Of a stretch of DNA of 64,000 nucleotides, positions 25,709 to 36,474 are shown in pieces. Below the pieces are notes generated by a model, which saw only the letters and a program-made list of their open reading frames with translations, was not told the DNA's origin and searched no databases. The stretch is from positions 39,961,433 through 40,025,432 of the forward strand of contig NC_056766.1 of the NCBI RefSeq assembly GCF_018687715.1, in the 5' to 3' direction. Each line of letters starts with the position of its first letter. The first letter of the stretch is position 1. The position numbers were made by a program, and so were the translations under genes. Origin of the DNA: Carya illinoinensis. Taxonomy: Eukaryota > Streptophyta > Magnoliopsida > Fagales > Juglandaceae.

Positions 25709-26905
25709 CAAATGCACTTACAAGTAGACTTTTTAAAAGAATCAAAAAACATACCTGGCTATCCCAATGGCACAGATATAGATTTCGATACGTATTTGGA
25801 GGCTTCATAAATGATGAGTTGTGTAGATATTTATGACTATAATATTCCTATAATACACAAATAAACAATATATTAAGTAGATGGAAATATCAGATGCAAT
25901 GGCATATCCAATTGACCGATGTGTATCATACCTAAGTTGGTGAGTTTAGTCTTTAAGATATGCAAAACGCCTCAACAGGTGTGCAATGTAGAAATAGGAG
26001 GTAGCTGGGTAGCTTTACTCTTTCTAGTAATTGTTAGACTAAGAGGAGAGATTTATATAATGAGTCGAGATGAGATGAGTTATGATGAATGTTGAAAGTT
26101 GAATAAACTATTATTAGAATATTATTTCTTAATATTATTATTATTTTAAGATTTGAAAAAGTTAAAATTTTTATTATATTTTGTATAAAAATTTAAAAAA
26201 ATTATAATAATTACATGAGATAAATTAGAAAAACTTTTGTATCCAAACCGGGCATACATGCATCTTAATTTAAGGTGTATTATGAGCATGGTTGTAAAGT
26301 GCCAAACAATTCATAAAGTGAGACTTAGGTTGTTTAATAAAAACTTCTATACAACTTATTAATAAAATTTTAATTTTTTTTTACTTTTTGATTTTTTTTT
26401 TAATTTTACTTTAATATATTTGAGTTTTAAAAAAAAATATTATTTCAGTGTGCAGAAGTAAAATAGTTGTAGGTGTGTCCTTGTACCGTTGCTCCATCAT
26501 TGTATCAATTCTAATTAGTTTATTAATTAAATAAAAAATATTTTAAAATATGACACATTAATATGTATGATTGAAGAAAATAAAAATTGTATTTATTTAG
26601 GAATATTAAAAGGTAGGGGCTATGGAAAAAAATAGAATTAAGTAAATTTGTATGATATTAATTATTAAATTTTGTATGATATTATATATTTAAAACCAAA
26701 CGGCATACCACTACCTTGGGTGGGGAGAGATGAAATAGAACGACGTAGTTCTGTTCCGGTTTAGACTGAGTTTCGTTGACTGCCAGTCTTCCCCGATTAT
26801 GCTTTAGCTTTAGCTTTATCAAAACAAAGAGGTCGCAGTGAAAACAGAAACGAAAGGGGAGAGGACTCAAGAGGAGAGGAAAAAGGCCAAAAAAAAATTA
26901 AAAAA

Positions 26906-27023
26906 ATGAAGGCTTTGGGATGGTGGCTGATGCTAGTGGGTTCACTTCGCTTAGCCTCAGTTTGGTTCGGCTTCTTCGACATCTGGGCTCTTAGACTTGC
27001 CGTCTTCTCAAATGCTACCAGTT

Positions 27024-27086
<63 letters not shown>

Positions 27087-28957
27087 AATCTTACTTTTTG
27101 TTTGTTATGTGTTTCTCCGGGTATGTTTTTCTTTTTCAATTTTTGTTTCTATTGTTAGTCTAGAATCGAAACCAACATTGTCTTCTTTGACCCAAGATGA
27201 AAAAGAATTAAACTTGTTCTTCTTCTAGCTAAAAATTCGCTACACGACTTTCAATAAGAATGCTCACTCTTCTTGTAAAAAAAATTTTACAACCAAAAAT
27301 CATGGAGGATGTAAGCCAATGGTTGATATGTTCTGGTGAATCTGGGGACAACGGGCTGCATTTATGCGTGCATGTGGAGTTGTGAATTTCAAGCAAGAGA
27401 TCTGTGTTTGACTTAAAAAAGGGGAGAGAAAGAGGAAATGACTATCTGGGGTAGATCCCAAAATTTTGGATCTTTCATATACTTGCGCTTTCATCGATGA
27501 ATTGGGTTGATTGTTTCTAGAAGTGCCTTTTCGTACCTTTTGTCTTCCAAAAAAAGAAAAGTAATCTGAAAACTCTCTTATATCCTTATATTTATATATA
27601 CACTAAAATCTAGATGAGAGGGGATACTTATATAATTGCTGTTTGTAAATGAAGATTTATTTGTATGTTTGGTGAGAAACGATGAAAGATGGTGTATCAA
27701 ACATGGCAGATGACTCTGATAACTTTTAGGTGATTAGTCTACGATCTCTCTTTTCTGAGCCCGAGACATGCGAAGTAACTCTGATCTCAATGAAATGTCT
27801 CGCTTAAAGTTTGGAGTTGGAATGCAGTTTCCTTTTGATATTATCTTGGTAGAGAGGATGCATTGTGGGTGAGATCTCAATCTAATCTTGATTTGCAGTG
27901 GCAAAACCAAGAAAGATTCACAATGATGGATTTAAATCTCAATATCTAATCATCAAATAAACTCTTGTTTTTAACTTAAAGCTGAAAATCCAAGCACAAA
28001 AGGTATTATAAAAAACTACATTGAGGGGAATCAATTTGTTAAAAGATGGTGAATTGAGTCCAGGACAAACCATGAAAAAATATGGAATTTTAGCTGATCT
28101 TGACAGTGTATTATGAAGATCTGCTAGGAATTGCCACCGCTCACTCACCCATCCCAATTCAAAAGAAATACAAAAAATATAAAATTGTTAAGAACTTTGG
28201 TATTACCATGCCCCCTTTTTACCATGAAGAGAGGCATATTAAAGTTTATTTCCTTATAAATGATGTAATGAATCTGTTTCAATAATTTAACAAGATGGAA
28301 GAGATAGCACTTTTTTTTTTTTTTTAAATTTTTGATTGGCACCAGGTGTCCGAAAATGTGTTTGTTCTCACTTATATGTTTGCTAGAAGAAGCTGAAATG
28401 CTACTGCTCTATTTCGTCTATTTATTAGTCTTTTATCTCTTATTGGCCATTAATAATAGAACTTAAATCTTACTTATAAAAAAAAATAATAGAACTTAAA
28501 TCTTCTTTTGAAAGGCTAGAATCTCTTCTCTAGCCTCACGCATGTATTTCTTAGTTTTCAGGAAATTTATGCCACAAGAAAAGTGCAATAACCCTGCCAG
28601 AAATGACTAAGAGGAATTACCTGCCTATGAAAATCCAAATATTAATGAGATATCAATTGGACAGTATCCTGCCCTACAAAGTTCTGTACTTGATTTATTT
28701 TTATTTTACTGTTTTTGGTATGGTCTTTTTTAATACTTCAGGGATTAAGTTTAATTACATTTTCATTGCCTGCTAAAGGATATTGAGTGATGAAAATATC
28801 AGGAATCACAGAAGTTAATTTCATTCGTCAGTGTTATAACATGAATCTGTACGTCTAAGACAGATGTAAAGAAGAACTAAACTCTTCCCGTTAAATTATG
28901 TAAGTTCTATTTTCGCTCGTAATGAACTAGTTTTTGCTCTTCGCTATGTCAACAGTT

Positions 28958-28994
<37 letters not shown>

Positions 28995-29905
28995 GCTCTT
29001 GTGTATGACTAAGTTTTTACTGGGTCCTGATGGTTTTTCCTTCCATTTCTCCCTTATTTGTAGTGACTGAAGTTCATGGAAGGACTTTTGGAGTTTGGAC
29101 GCTTCTAACTTGCACCCTTTGCTTTCTTTGTGCATTTAACCTCGAAAATAAGCCTCTTTATTTGGCTACCTTCTTATCATTCATCTATGCCTTCGGTCAT
29201 TTCTTGACCGAATACCTAATTTATCAGACAATGGCGATTGCGAATCTGACAACTGTTAGCTTCTTTGCAGGTACAAATGTTAATACACAGATTTGCCTTT
29301 ATATTTCTTTATATGTTCATTTTTACTCTGGAGTCACGTTGAAGTTGCCTGGTTATTTCCAGAATTATGACATAAGATTGTGATGATTACTGTTCGGTTT
29401 TATTTTTTGGATTGGCAATGTGATTAATAGTCGATCTTTTCTGGTCTTCCTGGAAAACCATTAAGGCAATGAGCCATGCAAGAAGAGATCGTCTTATGTA
29501 CCACTTAAAACCTAAGTGAAGCTTGGCCTTTGTTCTGCTGACTTGCGGCCTCTTTTTTTATTTGCACTGTAATTTGCTTGGTCAAAAGCTGGAGTGGAAT
29601 GGGCTTAAGCCAACCTCCTCCTCCCCCACACCCTTAAAAAAAAAACAGAAAAAATGGGCTGAAGGACTGGGACATAAGAACTTCTGGTTGAAATTATATA
29701 TGGTCGTGGTTTTTTCTTTCAACTCTCTGATTATTAGGTTTGCATGAGAGCTGTCTTGCCCCAAAATTTGGAGCATTCTACATCTGATGAAATTTATAAC
29801 CATGATCTCCAATTAATTAACGGCTATTGATAATCAGGCACGTCGATAATATGGATGCTGTTGCAGTGGAAAGCTCATCAACCTATCCACACAAAGCATT
29901 CTTGA
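26906..29905 (+). CDS. ERG28: ERG28 homologue, sterol C-4 demethylation scaffold protein
   Basis: Three exons, 26906-27020, 29064-29270 and 29838-29905, give 129 residues, the same length as I recall for the Arabidopsis protein (At1g10030). ERG28 is an ER membrane scaffold that holds the sterol C-4 demethylation enzymes together. The sequence starts MKALGWWLMLVGSLRLASVW and continues FGFFDIWALRLAVFSNAT. Exon 2 supplies TEVHGRTFGVWTLLTC and the hydrophobic segments KPLYLATFLSFIYAFGHFL and LIYQTMAIANL. Exon 3 ends WMLLQWKAHQPIHTKHS. About four membrane segments are visible. Codons split cleanly: ACC A/TG at the first junction, GCA G/GC at the second. Intron 1 (2 kb) opens with a 55-bp CT tract six bases after the donor and contains a LINE tail stub. 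It is convergent with the ABC gene downstream. Confidence 0.95.
27026..27080. repeat. (CT)n tract at the ERG28 intron 1 donor
   Basis: A 55-bp CT run starting six bases into the intron, on the sense strand. Confidence 0.97.
28472..28484 (+). mobile_element. 13-bp LINE tail stub with perfect 20-bp TSD
   Basis: The insert ACTTATAAAAAAA lies between two exact copies of the 20-base AATAATAGAACTTAAATCTT (28452-28471 and 28485-28504). The tail wording matches the LINE 3' ends at 1859 and 53647. It sits in ERG28 intron 1. Confidence 0.75.
28961..28989. repeat. (TC)n microsatellite near the ERG28 intron 1 acceptor
   Basis: A 29-bp TC run about 75 bp before exon 2; it could act as part of the polypyrimidine tract region. 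Confidence 0.9.
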
Positions 29906-31120
29906 ATATAGGATGATGCGTTCCTCATTACTCCCTTTTTTCACTGATGAAAGCAGATTTCTCACGAGGAGTTTTCATATTGCCGGTTTAGTCGTCTTTA
30001 TGCCTAGTTTATCCATCGACATGGGGAATCGTAGGGCTATCAAGTTATTCAAATTTGTTTACCATGAACTTTATAATTGTATTCAGCTGTCTGACTATTG
30101 TTTCAGTGGGCACGTGTTCCCTTCCCCTCGGTATCTGGTGTTTAGATTTTTAGAGTTTATAATAAAGTTAGGTGTTTTTTATGGTTTCCTCTAGACATAA
30201 TTTGAGGTGCCAAGTTATTTTTGGTTTCAAAATCTCTTGATTTGCTTGCCTGCTTTTCGGAATTGGTGCTTAACTTATTCTTTTGCTACTGCTTTATTTT
30301 CCTTTCTCCCAACCCAATTCACTGCTCGAACGGTTTATCTACTGTATGTTCTATGATTTCCCTTTAACCAGTTTGCAGTGCACAAAATCTAATTGCTCTT
30401 TCTTTAGGGAAGAATTTATTCCCTTGCCGTGGACTCGGTCACATTTATGTGACTAATTCAGCTCGATCAATGTATGCAAAGGCCACACACTACATTGAAT
30501 TGTTGGGTTTCTATCGTCGCACGTCACACAGCTGAAGGTAGAAACCCCACTCGAAAAGAATATGAGCAGCAATTTTTTGGCCCGGCTGGCTCTTTTGGGT
30601 AGATTTCAGACTGAACCCAATTCCAGGAAGCTTTTTTTAAAGTTGCAAGAATGCCACTGACACAGGATGCCATGTTTGTAAATTAGTTTGAATGTTGAAT
30701 TTGCTTTTAACTTTTTTACCCCCACAAGGTTAGTTAAATCTCGTTTACATCCATGGCAATTTAAATTCCAAATCTCTCACATCCTCAAATGAGGGGAAAA
30801 TAAGAAGGAAAAGGCATACGAAGAAAACTCGAGCTTTCAAAAGAAATGAAAGAAGGAGAGATCCATTTGTAAAATGGGCTGAATAGGAATATCATTATTC
30901 AAAGCTTTTATCCACGGTAGTGCTATCAAGACAACTTATCGGATGAGCACAAAGGAATACGTGGTCTACACCAACATGCCATAAGGACCACATAAATTCA
31001 TTAACAAGGAACAACATCCAATAACTAACTTTTTTATTCGCTCCCTTCAAATTAAAAACAAATAAATAAATAAGAAAAAAAAAACATAAACACAACCAAA
31101 GACAGAAAAAAACCCCTAAT
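29906..31120. other. Convergent intergenic region, ERG28 and ABCI17 3' ends
   Basis: It holds the 3' UTRs of the two convergent genes. I see no further gene; the reading frames in it are short and featureless. Confidence 0.6.
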
Positions 31121-32816
31121 TTAGCTGAGTTGAAGAAACCTTTGTGCCATAGGATGCTTGGCTTCTGAGAGTTGGTCAGGTTTTAAAACTTCAACAATTT
31201 CACCTTTCACAAGGAGACAGACAATATCGGCAATTCTCTGAATTTGTTTGATGCTGTGAGAAACAATAATAATTGTCATTCCCTGTTTCTTCTTTAGATT
31301 CAGTAGGACACCCTCTATGTTTTCCGTGGATATTGGATCCAAGGCACTTGTTGGCTCGTCCAGCAAAAGAACCTTTTTGAGAGGGCAGACACAATATTAG
31401 ATTCCTAGCAGTATAGGCACTGTGTCCATTGCAGAAGATTTGAGTAGCAGGAAATTTTGAAAATTACCTCTGGTTTATTAGCTAGAGTCCTAGCAAGAGC
31501 CACTCTTTGGGCTTGACCCACAGAGAGTTCACCACCAGTCTTGCTTAAAAAAGCGGGATCAAGGTCTGCAAGCATCAGCAACTTGTTCACCTCCTCATCA
31601 TTCAGCTTCTTCCCTCCCAATTGTGGTCCATATCTTATGTTCTCCGCAACTGTGCCTGAGTTTTGGGACAAGCGGTGATTTAACAAAAAGAATAATGATA
31701 GCCTTATCACTCTTTTATCATTCTTTTACCATTTTTTTTAATTTTTTATTTTTTAAATTTTTTTATTTTTTTATTTAATGATTAAGCAAGTGACTATCAC
31801 TAAAATTATATATTTTTAAAATTTTTTCTTAATGGTTAAGGATGTTAAAAAAATACTTAAAAGAAAATGATAAAAAAATAAATACACTATAAATAATAAA
31901 ATAGTAATAAAAGGATGGTAAGTGTATCATTACCCGATCACGGGAATGAGACAGGGAACTGCCTTCTGGAAATGGTTCCTACCATAATTATTATCCAGAT
32001 TAGGTGGGATGTAACCTGCATCTTGTATTCTTGTTCCATGTTCCACAAACATAAACTCATTCGACATCTCGAACTATTACCATTCCTACCATGCAGACTT
32101 TGTAATCACGAAAAGTTGCAACAGTCATTCTAAATTATTAATGGAATTTTGGTGTGCACATTGAAACTATTAATGATTCATGTCAAACATTTTCAAGACC
32201 TCGTTGATCTTTTTATTTTTTCAAAAAAAATCTGGCCTTTATTTTGACTTTAGCATATACAGAATTTCGATACTCACATTACTGGCAAAAAAAAAAAAGG
32301 GCGAATTAATGTAAAGTAAACTTAAAGAAGAAGAAAAAGGAATTCAAAAGAGGAAAAGATGGACAAACGACACCGTACCTTCGAAGATAGCGGGAAGCTG
32401 GAAGAGCATGCCGACCTTCCGGCGAAGAGTAAGGACATCGAGATCGCGAATATCACGACCGTCCAAAAAAACAGTACCGAGAGGTGGCTCCCACAGCCGG
32501 TTCAGCGCCCTCAGCATCGTCGACTTCCCGCTCCCACTGGGTCCTATGATCCCCACGATCTGTCCCTTTGGTATATCCACGTCTATCCCATTCAGTATCG
32601 GAACTCCCGCCTCCGATTCCTTCGTCAGGCTGCGTATCCGGAATTTCGTCCCGTCTTCTTCTCCTTTTCCGGCATCTTCTGCGTCCACCACCAGCAGGTA
32701 CTCGCCGGCCTCCTCTGCATTCAGAAAATGAAGATATATTCAATCATAAGCACCCAAAAAGATATAGACGGAAAGAAGGAGATTGACTTCTTGCTGCAGG
32801 TACCCGGAAGAGGCAT
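31121..32816 (-). CDS. ABCI17: ABC transporter I family member 17 / STAR1-type nucleotide-binding protein
   Basis: Soluble ATP-binding half of a bacterial-type ABC transporter; the rice STAR1 protein pairs with the membrane protein STAR2/ALS3 and is needed for aluminium tolerance. Exons on the minus strand: 32804-32816, 32379-32714, 31468-31655, 31121-31372. Coding length is 789 bp, 262 residues. The N-terminus spliced from a 13-base first exon reads MPLPEEAGEYLLVVDAEDAG. The Walker A motif is GPSGSGKST, the Q-loop region is GMLFQLPAIF, the ABC signature is LSVGQAQRVALART, Walker B is VLLLDEPTSALDP, and the switch His is in IIVSHS. The C-terminus is HPMAQRFLQLS. The large open frame of exon 2 has no good ATG at its 5' end (it would start at GTG), which is why the 13-bp exon was sought. 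Intron 2 contains a MITE-like element. The gene is complete and all catalytic motifs are intact. Confidence 0.93.
31692..31932. repeat. MITE in ABCI17 intron 2
   Basis: The left end TAATGATAGCCTTATCACTC, followed by CTTTTATCATTC, is an imperfect inverted repeat of the right end (complement TAATGATACACTTACCATCC, then CTTTTATTACT). The core is AT-rich and contains TTAATGATTAAGCAAGTG, a word seen in other spacer repeats here. Confidence 0.6.
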
Positions 32817-33407
32817 TGAAAATTTGACACGGTAGAGATCTCTCGCTTAAGCAGAGAACATAAGCAAGAGAGATTGCTTATTTATGAATGGGCGTGGCAG
32901 AAGAGCCTCCCCCAGTTAGCAACGGAAACTCGACTTACCGATTAAGCTGTTGGAGTCTGGCGACGAATGATTCTGTCACCGAGTACAACCTTTTAACTTT
33001 TTGCTTTTTATTTTTTCCACGTGTTTGTGATTTATAATAGATAAATAATAATTATAATTGTCAATAAGTAAATATTTTATAATTATTTAAAAAAAATAAA
33101 TAAATATAGAATATATATAAAAAATTAATTTTTTTAATAATAAATTTTACGTTTTTTTTAAATAACTATACGACGCTCGTATATTTTATGACTATACATA
33201 AAATTATTCATTATAATAATTTTAAGTTAACATAAATAAATCGAATAATGATATGAATATAATAATTTTATTCCATTAGAAATTAATTTTAGGCTTTCAA
33301 AAAAGGATGTTAGGATGTATCCCAAAATTGTCATTTTGATTTTCTTTTTTAAATTGTCTTAATGTTAAAAAAATTAAATATACAAATTTACTAATAGTAG
33401 ACTGCCA

Positions 33408-33490
33408 AGAGCAAGTGACTCAAATGGCATGAGATCCAGCTTCCACTCTATAAATGAGGTCTTAGGTTCGATCTCCCTCTCCAAATCTCT
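33408..33490 (+). repeat. Possible tRNA-derived SINE remnant
   Basis: An A-box-like AGTGACTCAAATGG at 33413-33427 lies about 38 bp before the B-box-like GGTTCGATCTC at 33465-33475. That is the internal promoter spacing of tRNA-derived SINEs. I found no clear TSD. Confidence 0.4.
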
Positions 33491-34403
33491 CAATATCTCA
33501 AAAATAATTTCGTTAGATATTTTTAAAAAGTACATTAAAAATGTTAAGAATATAATACAAATAATCAAATCTATATTTTTCCATCAGCTTAAGTGTTTGG
33601 ATAGTTGGTGGGTGTAGTCGAAATGAAAACGCCTGACATCATCCTTGTGTTATATCTGACACATGAACAGTGAAAAGTAATTTTTGACAATGAAAAGCAT
33701 TGTCTTTTTTTTTTTTTTTTTTTTTAACACCACTTCTCGAATCTGAGGCAAAACGAATACCATCCCCACCGATTTTAATACATATAATTATCTATTACAA
33801 TAATAAAAAATTATAATTTTCTATATATATATAAACAAATAAATCATACTTAGAATAATATATTTTAAAAGAGAAATTTTGTTTTATGAAATTATAGAAT
33901 AATTTCGGCCAACAATTTCAAAATATATTTTAGGATTAAAATTTTAAATTTATGTATGATAGTTTTTTTAATTACTCATAAATATTACTCAATAATTATT
34001 AAATAAATTTCTAATTATTAGTAAGACTCACTGCTTTATCCACTCTAAAAAAGTTAAAATTATCTCATCTCATTTCATTATTCAGACATATATTAAGTAG
34101 TTACGTTTGGACGTTAAGAGGAGTTAAATTGTAAATAGTAATATTTTCTGGATGCCATTAGAATAAAGTTAGCTTTTTAGGTTGAAATGGATTTTAAGAA
34201 AAATTATACTAATTATCTTTACACCACATATCACATACTACATATTTTTTTCTCTTATCAAATGTGTGATGTATGAATAATGAGTAGAATAACTCAATTA
34301 ATCTATGAAGAATAAAGCAATTTTTTTCTAAAATTTAAAAAAATAAAAATAAGTATAGTGTATAGTGTGTGGGGATAATGAATAGTAAAGTCATTAACTT
34401 TTT

Positions 34404-34777
34404 TTTGATGGGAATATGCTACTGCATTCATTCATAAACGAAGTTACAACTGTGACTTATCAATACAGGAAAAACTAGACTATAAGTCAACTAACGCAAC
34501 TGCTCAGGAGCTTCCCCGTCAACAAATTTCTTTGTGACGGATATTATCTAAACTTCTACACCTTCTCTTCTGACAACGGTCAAAAGAGAAAGCGCTCTAT
34601 CAAAACAGAGCTAACAACCTTTCTTCCAAAGAAGAGAGGTACACTCACGCTCCATCCTCCCAAGGAGGAGGAGTACTACCACACTCTCTCCTCCCAAAGA
34701 GGAAGAGTACAAAACACCTACCTTCCTCCAATGGAGGAGTAGGACTAACACCCACATTCATCCTCCAAAAAAGGAGT
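34404..34777 (-). mobile_element. Short non-LTR retroposon with 16-bp TSD and hairpin repeats
   Basis: About 374 bp, bounded by the 16-bp direct repeat AAGTCATTAACTTTTT (34388-34403 and 34778-34793). Read on the minus strand it ends GCAGTAGCATATTCCCATCA followed by a short A run, a typical retroposon 3' end. Its 5' half has five imperfect units, each containing an inverted motif such as TCCTCCCAAGGAGGA, spaced about 40-50 bp apart (34620-34775). It is non-coding. Confidence 0.65.
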
Positions 34778-36269
34778 AAGTCATTAACTTTTTAAGTTAA
34801 AATATATGAAGTAAATTGAGACCAGTTTAACTTTTTTATAAAAAAATTAAAAAAATAGTGGATCTCATTAATAATTAATTTAGAATGAGTTAATATGAGT
34901 TAAATTTGATTCAACAACAAAATACAACCTTAAGGAGAGGTTTTTCATTGTCAACCATCGTTTCGAGTTTGTCTTGCTTTGTGGAGGTCTTAAAAAAATA
35001 ATAATAAAACCATGTTGGCGGCCACGTAAGCAATAGGGGAGTAGAGATCTTAAGATAGCAAAACTCGCCATAAAAAAATTATTATTATTTTTTTCTAGTA
35101 GGACTTACCTTTTATTTAAAAAAAATTCTCAAGACTCACACACATAAACATACGGATTAAATAAAAAACAAACCAAAAAATTGACGTAGATTTGCATAAG
35201 AAATTAAATCTACTTTAAAAGATAAAAGATATTTATCGTCTTAAATATGTAACTTCACGTATTTTTTTTTTTAAATATGAGATTTATATAAAAAGAAATT
35301 TAATAATAATTTTTATTTTTGTCAAAAAAAATACGTGATGATAGAACATTTCAAGACTGTAAATCAGTATACATAACATTCCCTAAGCTTAGCCAATTCT
35401 CTCGACAAAACAAAAGTAATAGTACATAAAAATAAATAATTACACCTAAAAAGAAGGGGCCAAATTCTAAAGTTGGCAATATGGGACAAGTTCAATGAAC
35501 CCAACATGAGTATGCCATGAAATTAGTATGTTTAGATTTTATATTAATGGATTTGGATCAAAATAAATTAACCCTTTAATGCATGATTTATAAATGGGTT
35601 AATAACGGATCAACTTGCGTAATCTAAAATTAACTAATTTTTACTCGTTTAGATTTTATTTTAAAATTATAATTTTATTATTATTGAGCTGTAATATTGA
35701 TATTTTTTAATATACTTATATTTTTATTATTCAAAATTTTATTTTTGGATCTATGTTCATATTTGTTATTGTATAATTTGTAATATTATTTTTATTATAT
35801 GTTAAAATTAAAAAAATATTGACATCATATGTTAGTTGGTAGTCTTATTTATTTTTTTAATATATTGTGGTTAATAATAAGTATAGATTTTAAATTTTAT
35901 GTGAAATTATATTAATCAGATCAAATAAGTTACATGTGTTAGTTCAATAAATTTATATGAAACTAGTTTAAATGAGTTGTCCAACTTTTATACAGTCTTT
36001 TCGACTCCATTTATTTTTGTGAATAAAAAATGTGTTGTCTTGATTTATTTTAAATTTATTATTATATAGATCAAAATGAGTGATACGATACGACCCATTA
36101 TATAAATGAATTGGGTTAGAGTTTAGAAGTTGATATGTTTAGCTCAACTAATTGAATTTAAATTAAATTATATAATAAAATATTTATAACTACGACACAA
36201 ATACGAACATTTGTCGCCCATTCCAAATTTCAATAGAATAAAGCCAACAGAATCAAGTAGGCCCGGTTT

Positions 36270-36305
36270 TGGGCTCCGCGGTATATCAATCCGACCCTAA
36301 ACCCC
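36270..36305 (+). promoter_or_regulatory. Site II plus telo-box promoter of OSB
   Basis: TGGGCT at 36270-36275 is followed by ACCCTAAACCCC at 36294-36305. Site II elements with telo-boxes are a known promoter pair of plant genes for ribosomal and organelle proteins. They lie about 170-205 bp before the OSB ATG, where a core promoter is expected. Confidence 0.5.
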
Positions 36306-36449
36306 TCGGTTTCATTTATACCCGTGCCCGTAACCGAAGAGCAGTGAGAGTAGTGAGTGGACTGGGAACCGGAGGACGACCGTAAGTGGCAGGGAGGGTT
36401 AAGATTTCTATTGTTAGGGTTTTAGGGGGAGAGGGTTCTACGCCTTGCC

Positions 36450-36458
36450 ATGCATTGA
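36450..36458 (+). other. Minimal uORF (ATG CAT TGA) before OSB
   Basis: A two-codon upstream ORF ends 16 bases before the main ATG, too close for easy reinitiation. It may damp translation if the 5' leader includes it. Confidence 0.35.
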
Positions 36459-36474
36459 GAGTGAGAGTGCAAAA

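Larger units (their letters stand above)
18376..26905. other. Repeat-rich spacer between DUF1005 and ERG28 genes
   Basis: No real gene was recognised in 8.5 kb. It contains the DUF1005 3' UTR, (GA)n at 19848-19897 and 24518-24595, a GC-richer unexplained patch at about 21870-22270, a mixed-composition stretch at 23100-25300 that looks like decayed transposon, a two-copy 168-bp-period repeat at 25407-25708, and the ERG28 promoter (26680-26905). The open reading frames here are short and lack family features. Confidence 0.6.
32817..36474. other. Spacer between divergent ABCI17 and OSB genes
   Basis: It contains the two divergent promoters with AT-rich repeats between them. A tRNA-like SINE remnant lies near 33408-33490, a poly-T tract near 33703-33725 and a retroposon with TSD at 34404-34777. 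No gene was recognised inside. Confidence 0.6.

Noticed and set aside
32344..32691. ABC protein starting at 32691
   Set aside because: The codon there is GTG, not ATG. A spliced 13-bp exon at 32804-32816 gives a proper ATG and keeps the frame.
32359..32835. 158-residue plus-strand ORF
   Set aside because: It lies antisense to ABCI17 exon 2 and its leader, and has no recognisable domain.
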